Under the pieces are notes generated by a model that saw nothing but the letters and a program-made list of their open reading frames with translations, ran no database searches and was not told the DNA's origin. Shown one piece after another: positions 20,758-31,774 of a stretch of 64,000 nt of DNA. This DNA comes from Micropterix aruncella (taxonomy: Eukaryota > Arthropoda > Insecta > Lepidoptera > Micropterigidae). The stretch spans positions 22,498,752 through 22,562,751 of the forward strand of contig OX155967.1 in NCBI GenBank assembly GCA_944548615.1, read 5' to 3'. The translations under genes and the position numbers were made by a program. Each line of letters starts with the position of its first letter. The first letter of the stretch is position 1.

Positions 20758-21274
20758 GTTTCACATTCTAATATATATGGTTTGAACGCCAAATAATCAA
20801 AACTAGGTAATTTAAAATAATACACTTGTTGTGACGTTAGAGAAAAGGGACTTTGTTGTCGGTATGGACTTATTAATAAATCCAAAATATTGCAAGGATC
20901 TTTCTTTTATGTTTTTTTTTTTACTTTTTAATCACAAAATATTCACAAATGTTATTTTAGCTATTATAACAAAACCACGTCTTGTAATTAATAAATTTAA
21001 ATATTGTAAGTAATGCTTAAGATATACACTTACAAGAGAGTCAAAGCCCCCCTTAAACAAATCAAATAATCATATTAGGTACCTACTTAAGTGTTTTGTT
21101 TTGACTCACCTCTTTCAAAGAATTTCCTGATATCCATTTGACGGAGTAATATTTCCAGTTGTTGCGCAGTAAACGTAAATCTCACGTCGCCGCAACGAAA
21201 CTATAAGACACTATCTATGGCGTATGAAATATTCGCTCGTATTACACTCCGATCTGAATTGTATTCGAACTAAA
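20758..21274. other. Upstream region of hAT copy D, truncated by the satellite array
   Basis: Counterpart of 10631-11190. It ends in GTATTCGAACTAAAT, where copies B and C continue with TGACGTGCTCTGCC; here satellite module M3 begins instead. Confidence 0.7.
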
Positions 21275-21277
21275 TAT

Positions 21278-22531
21278 ACATACCCAAATGTCCCATCTTC
21301 TGGCGACTTTTGCGTCTGGTTCAGCCGTTTACCAACAAACAGAATTTTATTTTTATGTATAATATAGATTATCATAATAATTGGTTTACCGGTGGTTGTG
21401 CCGGTCGGGCTGCGCGTCGGGCTGCGCGTTGGGCTGCGAGTCGGGGTGAGCGTCGGGCTGGGCGTCGGGCTGCGCGTCGGGCTACCCGCCGTATCTTCTT
21501 GGTGATCCGGGCGGCGGTGTCGGCGGCCATGGCAGACCAATTAGCGATCCGGCTGCTGGCGTTGACGGCAAAGAGCTACGAAAAATGTTTTTTTACCAAT
21601 ATCGCTATTGGCATACTTTTAACTTTCCCGGCCCACGAGAACGCGTTAAAAAAACCAGATGGAGACAAAAGTATCCATTTTGAGCCCCCCTGACACAATC
21701 TGGAAATGTGATTTCGGCCCAACTAGGCATCTGTGAACTAAATATCAAGTCTGTACATACAATATCTCGTGATTGAAATATCATTAGCGCACTGAACCTC
21801 CTTGTGGACCAATTTCTACCACAAACTTCCTAACTCTCACCACGAGTTAATGAAGTCTGCATACCAAATTTCGCCTCAATTGGATTATGCGTTTGAATGC
21901 TATCGTGGAGGAATACATACACACAAACAGACAGACTTTATTCTGGATATGGTCTTAATCGTCTCAGGGGATATTTCCGTCTTCATCCAATTTTTTTCAT
22001 CTGGATTGTCCACAATACTTCCCGTCCTCATAGGTTGGTGTGCCGGGCAAATAGAAATAAAACGGGTGTGTCACAACAAGACTTTCCCGGCAAACGACAA
22101 GCACCCCTCCCCCACCCCTACCCCCACCCCTCTCTAACCAATCTTACCCGCGTGCCAATTTGTAGTATTTTTCGTAGTATAAGGACGGTAATTTACCAAA
22201 AAATATGTAAATTTTTTCTTAAATATTACCGAATTTAAATATTATTTATGTCGCTTGTATACAAGATATTCCAACCAAGATTTCATGAAGTGATTTTGGT
22301 TTAACTGCGCATTTGTGTACCAAATTTCAAGTATCTAAGTGGAATATTTTGAGATTGAAGTATTGAGTAGCGCGAGATAGAAGTATGAGTAGCGCGCCCA
22401 CTGGTGAACCGATGAACCGTACTCTTGACATGACTAAATGATGCCTGCATGCCAAATTTCATGTCAATCGGATGAAGCGTTTGGGCGCATCTTAAAGGAA
22501 TACACACAGACTCACAGACACACAGACAGAC
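21278..22531. repeat. Array unit 0, partial: M3 (5'-truncated), M4, tail B1
   Basis: Starts inside M3 at ACATACCCAAATG. The M4 tag is at 21937. Closest to the unit at 53264-54700, sharing GAGACAAAAGTATCC and the short 7-repeat minisatellite. Confidence 0.85.
21407..21490. repeat. 12-bp minisatellite, 7 repeats
   Basis: Tandem GGGCTGCGCGTC with graded variants (GGGCTGCGAGTC, GGGGTGAGCGTC, GGGCTGGGCGTC), ending in GGGCTACCCGCC. Confidence 0.9.
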
Positions 22532-22933
22532 TTTATTCTGGAAATGATCTTAATCGTCTAGGGGGAGTGGGGGGTGGGGGTATCAAAATGAATATATCCG
22601 CCTTCATCTAGAAAAATTTTTTTTGCGTTCTCACAACATTTCCCCTCCTCGTCGGTTTGTGGGCCAGGACAGTAATAAAAGTTATGGATTTTTGGTCGGA
22701 AACATACCCAAATTTCCCATCTTTTGGCGACTTTTTTCGCCGATATGACGGGCCTTCCGGCTGCTAACTGTGCCGCCCACCCGTCTGCGTAGGCGGCCAA
22801 TCTAGCAGATGAGGCGGCGCACTTTGCCCCGTAATCGGTCCACGCGATGGCGTTCTCCCGTAGACCCTTGAGCCTGCGCTATAATGGATTTATGAAGAAT
22901 TACATTTTATTTAAAAACACGCTCAAGATATTG

Positions 22934-22981
22934 AAAAGTGACGTCACTAAGAGTCGTATGCGATGTCCACTAGTCACTTTT
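22934..22981. promoter_or_regulatory. CRE-like palindrome TGACGTCA in a 9-bp inverted repeat (representative copy)
   Basis: AAAAGTGAC (22934-22942) and GTCACTTTT (22973-22981) are exact inverted arms. The left arm overlaps TGACGTCA (22939-22946), the perfect cAMP-response-element palindrome bound by CREB/ATF proteins. The same block occurs in every M1 and M2 module, 26 times by my count from 22.9 to 62.2 kb. Whether it binds anything is unknown. Confidence 0.5.
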
Positions 22982-23989
22982 TTTGGACCAGCATTAACGG
23001 ATTGGTTTTTCTTTAAGTATTATTCTATAAGATTAAGTTTCTTATTAGTAAAAACACATTTCTAAAAACAATCTTTAATTAAAATTCTCCATCCCGAAAC
23101 AAACAACTTTATTCTGGAAATGATCTTAATCGTCTAGGGGGAGTGGGGGTGGGGGTGTCAAAATGAATATATCCGCCTTCATCTAGAAAAAATTATTAGC
23201 GTTCTCACGACAATTCCCCTCCTCGTCGGTTGGTGGGCCAGGAAAGTAAAAAAAGTTATGGATTTTTGGTCGGAAACATTCCCAAATGTCCCATCTTCTG
23301 GCGACTTTTGCGTCCGATATGGAGGGCGTGCCGGCTGCTAGCTCAGCCGCCCACTTGTCTGCGTACGCGGCCAATTTGTTCGACGAGGCGGTGCACTTTG
23401 CCGCGAAAGTGGTCCACGCGATGACTTTTTCGCGTAGACCCTTCAGCCGGCGCTATAATGGATTTATGAAGTATTACGTTTTCAGATTATAGCAATTTTA
23501 TTTAAAAACCCGTTCAAGATATTGAAAAGTGACGTCACTAAGAGTCGTATGCTATGTCCACTAGTCACTTTTTTTGGAAAAGCATTAACGGATTTGTTTT
23601 TCTTTAAGTAAGTTATTAGTAAAAACACATTTCTAAAACAATCTTTAATTAAAATCCTCCGTCCCGGAACGGACAACTTTATTCTGGAAATGATCTTAAT
23701 CGTCTAGGGGGAGTGGGGGTGGCGGTGTCAAAATGAATATATCCGCCTTCATCTAGAAAAAAATTATTAGCGTTTATGACAATTCCCCTCCTCGTCGGTT
23801 AGTGGGCCAGGAAAGTAAAAAAAGTTATAGATTTTTGGTCGGAAACATACCCAAATGTCCCATCTTCTGGCGACTTTTGCGTCTGGTTCAGCCGTTCAAC
23901 CTAATATGCGATTACCAACAAACAGAATTTTATTTTTATGTATAATATAGATTATCATAATAATTGGTTTACCGGTGGTTGTGCCGGTC

Positions 23990-24109
23990 GGGCTGCGCGT
24001 CGGGCTGCGCGTCGGGCTGCGCGTCGGGCTGCGCGTCGGGCTGCGCGTTGGGCTGCGAGTCGGGGTGAGCGTCGGGCTGGGCGTCGGGCTGCGCGTCGGG
24101 CTACCCGCC
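23990..24109. repeat. 12-bp minisatellite, 10 repeats
   Basis: Three more repeats than at 21407-21490; the extra ones are all exact GGGCTGCGCGTC. Confidence 0.9.
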
Positions 24110-25071
24110 GTATCTTCTTGGTGATCCGGGCGGCGTTGTCGGCGGCCATGGCAGACCAATTAGCGATCCGGCTGCTGGCGTTGACGGCATAGAGCTACGG
24201 AAAATGTTTTTTTACCAATATCGCTATTGGCATACTTTTAACTTTCCCGGCCCACGAGAACGCGTTAAAAAAACCAGATGGAGACGGAAGTATCCATTTT
24301 GAGCCCCCCTGACACAATATGGAAATGTGATTTCGGCCCAACTAGGAATCTGTGAACTAAATATCAAGTCTGTACATACAATATCTCGTGATTGAAATAT
24401 CATTAGTGCGCACTGAACCTCCTTGTGGACCAATTTCTACCACAAACTTCCTAACTCTCACCACGAGTAAATGAAGTCTGCATACCAAATTTCGCCTCAA
24501 TTGGATTATGCGTTTGAATGCTATCGTGGAGGAATACATACACACAAACAGACAGACTTTATTCTGGATATGGTCTTAATCGTCTCAGGGGGATATTTCC
24601 GTCTACATCCAATTTTTTTCATCTGGATTGTCCACAATACTTCCCGTCCTCATAGGTTGGTGTGCCGGGCAAATAGAAATAAAACGGGTGTGTCACAACA
24701 AGACTTTCCCGGCAAACGACAAGCACCCCTCCCCCACCCTTACCCCCACCCCTCTCCAACCAATCTTACCCGCGCGCCAATTTGTAGTATTTGAAAATAT
24801 TCAATACTATAGATATTCAATAGTATAGATTCGTAAATTCTTACCTCTTTATCCATCCTGCTTTGTATTATGCCGAGCAATTTAGGGTTGAAACCGCAGT
24901 TGTACAGCCGGTATACCTTTAACCCCTCCACCGAAGTAATTTCCATTTTTGGTGGCTAAAAAATATATAAGGTTGTCTTTGAGATGTGTTAGCAAATAAA
25001 ATATAAAGAAGTGGTATTCAAAAGTATTGTTTAGCCGGTTTGGCAGGAATCTATAATTATTTCAAAAATCT

Positions 25072-25155
25072 TCCGCTGGTCTAACGGTTAACCAGCCTTC
25101 CTTTGCCTGATCCACCCGGACGCACTTGTCGGCCGCTTCGAAGGTCCAGGTCAAA
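25072..25155 (+). other. tRNA-Glu-like head of a possible SINE in tail B2
   Basis: TGGTCTAACGGTTA at 25077-25090 fits a tRNA A box and differs from the usual tRNA-Glu TGGTCTAGCGGTTA at one base. GCTTCGAAGG at 25135-25144 is a degenerate B box at about the right distance. No proper acceptor or anticodon stems can be drawn, so this is not a functional tRNA. It may be the tRNA-derived head of a SINE absorbed into the satellite. Other copies begin at about 27813, 33720, 39602, 43992, 46737, 58234, 61004 and 63761. Confidence 0.35.
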
Positions 25156-26731
25156 ATTTTACAAAGCTGTTAGATAAAGTGAGCAGGAACGAAATACATA
25201 ATCTGATTTCACCAACACGAAACCGAAGGTCGTAGGGAGGTACGATTTTTTCGTAAAGGAATACACACAGACTCACAGACACACAGACAGACTTTATTCT
25301 GGAAATGATCTTAATCGTCTAGGGGGAGTGGGGGGTGGGGGTATCAAAATGAATATATCCGCCTTCATCTAGAATTTTTTTTTTTGCGTTCTCACAACAT
25401 TTCCCCTCCTCGTCGGTTTGTGGGCCAGGAAAGTAATAAAAGTTATGGATTTTTGGTCGGAAACATACCCAAATTTCCCATCTTTTGGCGACTTTTTTCG
25501 CCGATATGACGCTGCCGCCCACCCGTCTGCGTAGGCGGCCAATCTAGCAGATGAGGCGGCGCACTTTGCCCCGTAATCGGTCCACGCGATGGCGTTCTCC
25601 CGTAGACCCTTGAGCCTGCGCTATAATGGATTTATGAAGAATTACATTTTATTTAAAAACACGCTCAAGATATTGAAAAGTGACGTCACTAAGAGTCGTA
25701 TGCGATGTCCACTAGTCACTTTTTTTGGACCAGCATTAACGGATTGGTTTTTCTTTAAGTATTATTCTATAAGATTAAGTTTCTTATTAGTAAAAACACA
25801 TTTCTAAAAACAATCTTTAATTAAAATTCTCCATCCCGAAACAAACAACTTTATTCTGGAAATGATCTTAATCGTCTAGGGGGAGTGGGGGTGGGGGTGT
25901 CAAAATGAATATATCCGCCTTCATCTAGAAAAAATTATTAGCGTTCTCACTACAATTCCCCTCCTCGTCGGTTGGTGGGCCAGGAAAGTAAAAAAAGTTA
26001 TGGATTTTTGGTCGGAAACATTCCCAAATGTCCCATCTTCTGGCGACTTTTGCGTCCGATATGGAGGGCGTGCCGGCTGCTAGCTCAGCCGCCCACTTGT
26101 CTGCGTATGCGGCCAATTTGTTCGACGAGGCGGTGCACTTTGCCGCGAAAGTGGTCCACGCGATGACTTTTTCGCGTAGACCCTTCAGCCGGCGCTATAA
26201 TGGATTTATGAAGTATTACGTTTTCAGATTATAGCAATTTTATTTAAAAACCCGTTCAAGATATTGAAAAGTGACGTCACTAAGAGTCGTATGCTATGTC
26301 CACTAGTCACTTTTTTTGGAAAAGCATTAACGGATTTGTTTTTCTTTAAGTAAGTTATTAGTAAAAACACATTTCTAAAACAATCTTTAATTAAAATCCT
26401 CCGTCCCGGAACGGACAACTTTATTCTGGAAATGATCTTAATCGTCTAGGGGGAGTGGGGGTGGCGGTGTCAAAATGAATATATCCGCCTTCATCTAGAA
26501 AAAAATTATTAGCGTTTATGACAATTCCCCTCCTCGTCGGTTAGTGGGCCAGGAAAGTAAAAAAAGTTATAGATTTTTGGTCGGAAACATACCCAAATGT
26601 CCCATCTTCTGGCGACTTTTGCGTCTGGTTCAGCCGTTCAACCTAATATGCGATTACCAACAAACAGAATTTTATTTTTATGTATAATATAGATTATCAT
26701 AATAATTGGTTTACCGGTGGTTGTGCCGGTC

Positions 26732-26839
26732 GGGCTGCGCGTCGGGCTGCGCGTCGGGCTGCGCGTCGGGCTGCGCGTTGGGCTGCGAGTCGAGGTGAGC
26801 GTCGGGCTGGGCGTCGGGCTGCGCGTCGGGCTACCCGCC
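26732..26839. repeat. 12-bp minisatellite, 9 repeats
   Basis: Carries a private variant GAGGTGAGCGTC in place of GGGGTGAGCGTC. Confidence 0.9.
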
Positions 26840-27807
26840 GTATCTTCTTGGTGATCCGGGCGGCGTTGTCGGCGGCCATGGTAGACCAATTAGCGATCCG
26901 GCTGCTGGCGTTGACGGCATAGAGCTACGGAAAATGTTTTTTTACCAATATCGCTATTGGCATACTTTTAACTTTCCCGGCCCACGAGAACGCGTTAAAA
27001 AAACCAGATGGAGACGGAAGTATCCATTTTGAGCCCCCCTGACACAATATGGAAATGTGATTTCGGCCCAACTAGGAATCTGTGAACTAAATATCAAGTC
27101 TGTACATACAATATCTCGTGATTGAAATATCATTAGTGCGCACTGAACCTCCTTGTGGACCAATTTCTACCACAAACTTCCTAACTCTCACCACGAGTAA
27201 ATGAAGTCTGCATACCAAATTTCGCCTCAATTGGATTATGCGTTTGAATGCTATCGTGGAGGAATACATACACACAAACAGACAGACTTTATTCTGGATA
27301 TGGTCTTAATCGTCTCAGGGGGATATTTCCGTCTACATCCAATTTTTTTCATCTGGATTGTCCACAATACTTCCCGTCCTCATAGGTTGGTGTGCCGGGC
27401 AAATAGAAATAAAACGGGTGTGTCACAACAAGACTTTCCCGGCAAACGACAAGCACCCCTCCCCCACCCTTACCCCCACCCCTCTCCAACCAATCTTACC
27501 CGCGCGCCAATTTGTAGTATTTGAAAATATTCAATACTATAGATATTCAATAGTATAGATTCGTAAATTCGTAAATTCTTACCTCTATCCATCCTGCTTT
27601 GTATTATGCCGAGCAATTTAGGGTTGAAACCGCAGTTGTACAGCCGGTATACCTTTAACCCCTCCACCGAAGTAATTTCCATTTTTGGTGGCTAAAAAAT
27701 ATATAAGGTTGTCTTTGAGATGTGTTAGCAAATAAAATATAAAGAAGTGGTATTCAAAAGTATTGTTTAGCCGGTTTGGCAGGAATCTATAATTATTTCA
27801 AAAATCT

Positions 27808-27890
27808 TCCGCTGGTCTAACGGTTAACCAGCCTTCCTTTGCCTGATCCACCCGGACGCACTTGTCGGCCGCTTCGAAGGTCCAGGTCAA
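27808..27890 (+). other. tRNA-Glu-like segment, unit 2
   Basis: A box TGGTCTAACGGTTA from 27813; B-like GCTTCGAAGG at 27871-27880. Confidence 0.35.
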
Positions 27891-28028
27891 GATTTTACAA
27901 AGCTGTTAGATAAAGTGAGCAGGAACGAAATACACAATCTGATTTCACCAACACGAAACTGAAGGTCGTAGGGAGGTACGATTTTTTCGTAAAGGAATAC
28001 ACACAGACTCACAGACACACAGACAGAC

Positions 28029-28681
28029 TTTATTCTGGAAATGATCTTAATCGTCTAGGGGGAGTGGGGGGTGGGGGTATCAAAATGAATATATCCGCCT
28101 TCATTGAAAAGTGACGTCACTAAGAGTCGTATGCGATGTCCACTAGTCACTTTTTTTGACGTGTGCTTGCCGAGGTATGATTTTGATGCAAAACCCTTGC
28201 CGCAGCGCATGCAGGCGTACGGCTTAATTTTAGAGTGCGTTTGGACGTGTAATGCAAACGACAAGCACCCCTCCCCCACCCCTCTCCAACCAATCTTCCC
28301 CGCGCCAATTTGTAGTATTTTTCGTAGTATAAGGAAGGTAATTTACCAAAAAATATGTAAATTTTTTCTTAAATATTACCGAATTTAAATATTATTTATG
28401 TCGCTTGTATACAAGATATTCCAACCAAGATTTCATGAAGTGATTTTGGTTTAACTGCGCATTTGTGTACCAAATTTCAAGTATCTAAGTGGAATATTTT
28501 GAGATTGAAGTATTGAGTAGCGCGAGATAGAAGTATGAGTAGCGCGCCCACTGGTGAACCGATGAACCGTACTCTTGACATGACTAAATGATGCCTGCAT
28601 GCCAAATTTCATGTCAATCGGATGAAGCGTTTGGGCGCATCTTAAAGGAATACACACAGACTCACAGACACACAGACAGAC
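28029..28681. repeat. Array unit 3: short chimeric unit with zinc-finger gene fragment (M1 remnant + C2H2 piece + M4 end + B1)
   Basis: M1 jumps from GCCTTCAT directly to TGAAAAGTGACGTC, losing about 330 bp, then meets the C2H2 fragment at 28158, then the CAAACGACAAGC part of M4 and tail B1. The related unit at 54701-55679 keeps the full M1, so this shorter form is probably derived from it. Confidence 0.85.
28158..28254 (-). pseudogene. Captured fragment of a C2H2 zinc-finger gene, copy 1
   Basis: The minus strand reads HVQTHSKIKPYACMRCGKGF then ASKSYLGKHTS. This is the HxxxH end of one C2H2 finger, a KPYAC linker in the position of the usual TGEKPY linker, and the next finger's CxxC, hydrophobic core and first histidine. 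The fragment stops before the last histidine. The 97 bp are bounded by M1 sequence on one side and M4 sequence on the other, so a piece of a C2H2 gene was trapped at a rearrangement join. Too short to function. Confidence 0.8.
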
Positions 28682-29281
28682 TTTATTCTGGAAATGATCT
28701 TAATCGTCTAGGGGGAGTGGGGGGTGGGGGTATCAAAATGAATATATCCGCCTTCATCTAGAAAAATTTTTTTTGCGTTCTCACAACATTTCCCCTCCTC
28801 GTCGGTTTGTGGGCCAGGACAGTAATAAAAGTTATGGATTTTTGGTCGGAAACATACCCAAATTTCCCATCTTTTGGCGACTTTTTTCGCCGATATGACG
28901 GGCCTTCCGGCTGCTAACTGTGCCGCCCACCCGTCTGCGTAGGCGGCCAATCTAGCAGATGAGGCGGCGCACTTTGCCCCGTAATCGGTCCACGCGATGG
29001 CGTTCTCCCGTAGACCCTTGAGCCTGCGCTATAATGGATTTATGAAGAATTACATTTTATTTAAAAACACGCTCAAGATATTGAAAAGTGACGTCACTAA
29101 GAGTCGTATGCGATGTCCACTAGTCACTTTTTTTGGACCAGCATTAACGGATTGGTTTTTCTTTAAGTATTATTCTATAAGATTAAGTTTCTTATTAGTA
29201 AAAACACATTTCTAAAAACAATCTTTAATTAAAATTCTCCATCCCGAAACAAACAACTTTATTCTGGAAATGATCTTAATC

Positions 29282-31774
29282 GTCTAGGGCAGGGGTTCCC
29301 AAACTTTTTTGTACCACGCCCCCCTCTGGTTATTTGGAGACCCCCCACGCCCCCCTACACATATCAGTATATAATTGTACGTATGGTGAAAATTAAAACA
29401 AGTATTACATGAAAAACGAATATAATTACTGATACAAAATTTAACATTGTAACACAGATACATTTTCAATTTAAGGAAGGTGAAACAATAGGCCTACCTA
29501 CTTACAAAAACAAAACATAAAATGTAATTTAGTGAGATGGGTGCGCTTGCATGTTCTGGATAAGTTGACAGATCCTGGGTTGAGTTTCAGACAAAGCACA
29601 GCGTAGGTCACTTTCGACATCAAGTTTGTTGCGGTACTTGGTTTTGATCGCCACAAGAGTTGAAAACGCTTTTTCGCACATGTATGTTGTTGAAAAAGGC
29701 AAGTACATCCGAACAGCTTTCTCTGAAACACTGGGGTAAACTTTTAAGTACTTTAACCAAAATGAGGGCTTGTCCATTTTGTCAAAATCGTATCTTGCAG
29801 CAGAGTCATTTTTTATTTCTATTCCCTCCTCTTGCAACTCTTCTGGCAGCAACTGTATGTCCATGTTGAACGGGTCGGTTGATAGTTTGTAAAACTCCTC
29901 TGACAAGTTAGGAAAGTACCTGCTGAACTCCTCCTTGAGGTTCTTCAAATGGTCAATTATCAAGTTTTTCAAAAGCGGTCCTTCAAAAACGTCCTCAAAA
30001 CATACTTCTTCTGAGACTGACACTACTTTGCTGAAACTTGAATAGTTGCTGGGGTTCATTGACACTTTACGTATCCAAAGTTGTAGTTTCTCAACGTACA
30101 TCTTGATGGCATCCCGATGTGTTACTATATTTGAGTCTGCACCTTGCAGTCTCAAGTTTAGGTTATTTAACGTGTCAAAAAAGTCTGATAAATAGGCCAA
30201 AATCACTTGGTTACAGGGTTTTTTGAACTCTGCACTAAGCTCGTTTTGTTTCTGCTGTGCCAAAAACGTTATCACTTCATCACGGAGTTCAAATAGTCTT
30301 CCCAACATATTGCCTTTTGATAGCCATCGTACTTCTGTATGAAATAGCAGCGTTTTGTGATCACTTCCTAAATCTTCACACAGAATTTTAAACAGTCGAG
30401 TATTTAATGCACTGTTCTTAACGTAGTTGACTACTTTAATACAAAGCTTTAAAACAGCATTGAGTTCGTTAGGAAGAGTTTTTGCTGCCAAGGCTTGGCG
30501 GTGAATAAAACAATGAATCCCAACCACATCAGCATTCTTCTCTTTGACCAACTGCACAAAGCCTGAACGAGAACCCAGCATTGAAGGAGCACCATCTGTG
30601 CATACACCAATAAGTTATTGCCAAGAAAGTTCGTGTTTCTTAAAAAAGTCTGATACTGCTTCCATCACATCTACAGCTTTAGTAGTGGTCAACAGCTCAG
30701 TAGAAAACATCAGTTCATCCTTCATTCTTTCATTTTCAATGTAACGAACATATACAATCAAATGAGAGCATTGTGCTATGTCTGTACTCTCGTCAAGCTG
30801 GATAGCAAAAAACGGGGATTTTTTTATTGCATCAACCACCTGGTTTTTAATGTCCTCGGCCATATCATCAATGCGGCGTTTTACGGTGTTGTCTGAAAGT
30901 GGTATTTGTGATAGCTTTTGCCTACTATCAGTTCCAAGGACAACATCGGCTGCTTTTAAAAGGCACGGTTTAACAAGCGTTTCACCAATAGTGTGACTTT
31001 TCTTTTCCTTAGCAATAATAAGAGATAATTCATAGGAAGCTTCAAGCACTTTTAGAGATGACTGAGCAGCAGATCCAGTGCTATCTAACTTCATGCGCTT
31101 TAAATTCTTAGATTTTGCAGCGAAAAACTCTTTAGGTTTGTCCTTTGAAGAGGCATGTTTGGTTGACAAATGTCTCAGAAGACGATTAGGCCTCATCGCG
31201 TCATTGCTTAATACCTCATAGCAAATAACGCACTGAGGGTGATCAACATTATCTTTAAGCAAGGAAACAAACCCATATTGAATATAATCGTCAATATACT
31301 TGCGTTTCTTTGCCGTGTTCATCTTCTCTGATTCAGCTTCACACAGAACTCACACAACACAAAAACAATTACTCCAATTCAAACGTCGCAGCAATTACAG
31401 AACACCCACAATACAGCAAACACGCTGACTGATAATTCACGGAAAGCACTGTTGGCACAACGGACTGGCGAACGGACTAGTTACAACGCAAGCACTGAAC
31501 AAACTGCAAGGTTATTGACATTGGATTGAAGATGAGGTGGGGGTGGGCGTGGTAGGGGTGGGGGGACACTTGCACTCACGCCAAGGCCAAACGGAGGTAT
31601 CGGTACACACACCCGTTGCGTCTGACAGTAACTGCTATGGAGGGGGAAAAATCTGAGGAAATTATTTTTGTATTTTTTTTTATTTATTTCATTTGGGTGT
31701 CACGCCCCCCCTGGACTTTCTCCACGCCCCCCCAGGGGGGCGCGCCCCCCACTTTGGGAACCACTGGTCTAGGG
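29282..31774. mobile_element. Buster-type hAT element, copy 1, with 8-bp target duplication
   Basis: The element is 29290-31766 (2477 bp), flanked by GTCTAGGG at 29282-29289 and 31767-31774. Ends are CAGGGGTTCCCAAAC and GTTTGGGAACC-type (TTTGGGAACCACTG), giving imperfect terminal inverted repeats. The 8-bp duplication has TA at its centre, as expected for the Buster group (nnnTAnnn). G/C-rich subterminal blocks (CCCCCC/GGGGGG runs) lie at both ends. The transposase is on the minus strand. Confidence 0.93.
29529..31322 (-). pseudogene. ZBED5/SCAND3-like Buster hAT transposase with one in-frame stop, copy 1
   Basis: A single minus-strand frame of about 596 residues from MNTAKKRKYIDD to QAHPSH, interrupted only by TAA at 30615-30617 (after HELSWQ, before LIGVCTDGAPSM). 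Domains: BED-type finger (CVICYEVL...HLSTKH) at about residues 33-56; first catalytic aspartate in AIQLDESTDIAQ; second in VCTDGAPSM; CxxH motif in IHCFIHRQAL; RW motif in HTEVRWLSKG; dimerisation segment with the catalytic glutamate in TYMCEKAFSTLVAIKTKYRN. Length and order match ZBED5/FAM200/SCAND3-like transposases. With the stop between the two catalytic aspartates it should be inactive. Copies at 35415 and 40937 share the stop. Confidence 0.92.

Larger units (their letters stand above)
22532..25292. repeat. Array unit 1: M1-M2-M3-M4-B2
   Basis: Module tags are at 22532, 23108, 23678 and 24558. A complete reference unit of 2761 bp. Confidence 0.9.
25293..28028. repeat. Array unit 2: M1-M2-M3-M4-B2
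   Basis: Tags at 25293, 25850, 26420 and 27288. M1 has a private deletion of about 19 bp near 25509 (CCTTCCGGCTGCTAACT lost). Confidence 0.9.

Noticed and set aside
21802..22238. Frames of 107-129 residues across M3/M4 (for example reading KSAYQISPQLDYAFECYRGG)
   Set aside because: Overlapping frames in the same DNA, no known domain, and disruption in other units; they run through the GACAGAC repeat and the C-rich stretch. Treated as chance.
22500..22535. Telomeric or simple CA/CAGA microsatellite at each M1 start
   Set aside because: It is a short fixed CACAGACTCACAGACACACA-type run belonging to the unit, not a long pure repeat, and it has no telomere motif.
22558..22800. Recurrent minus-strand frames reading AAYADGWAAQLAAG (M1) and AAYADKWAAELAAG (M2), which look like a conserved protein domain repeated across the array
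   Set aside because: Comparing M1 and M2 codon by codon over about 90 codons, I count roughly 10 synonymous and about 22 amino-acid-changing codons, which is what neutral drift gives. Frames are broken in some units (25319, 52201, 58476), there is no consistent start codon, and stops lie directly upstream.
23896..24192. Opposed open frames rich in RAAR and SPTRSP repeats over the minisatellite
   Set aside because: They result from a 12-bp repeat, which keeps any stop-free frame open. Repeat number varies freely and one copy (59911) shifts frame without consequence.
25077..25150. Functional tRNA gene
   Set aside because: Only the A-box region fits well. The B box is degenerate, and no acceptor, anticodon or T stems can be drawn.
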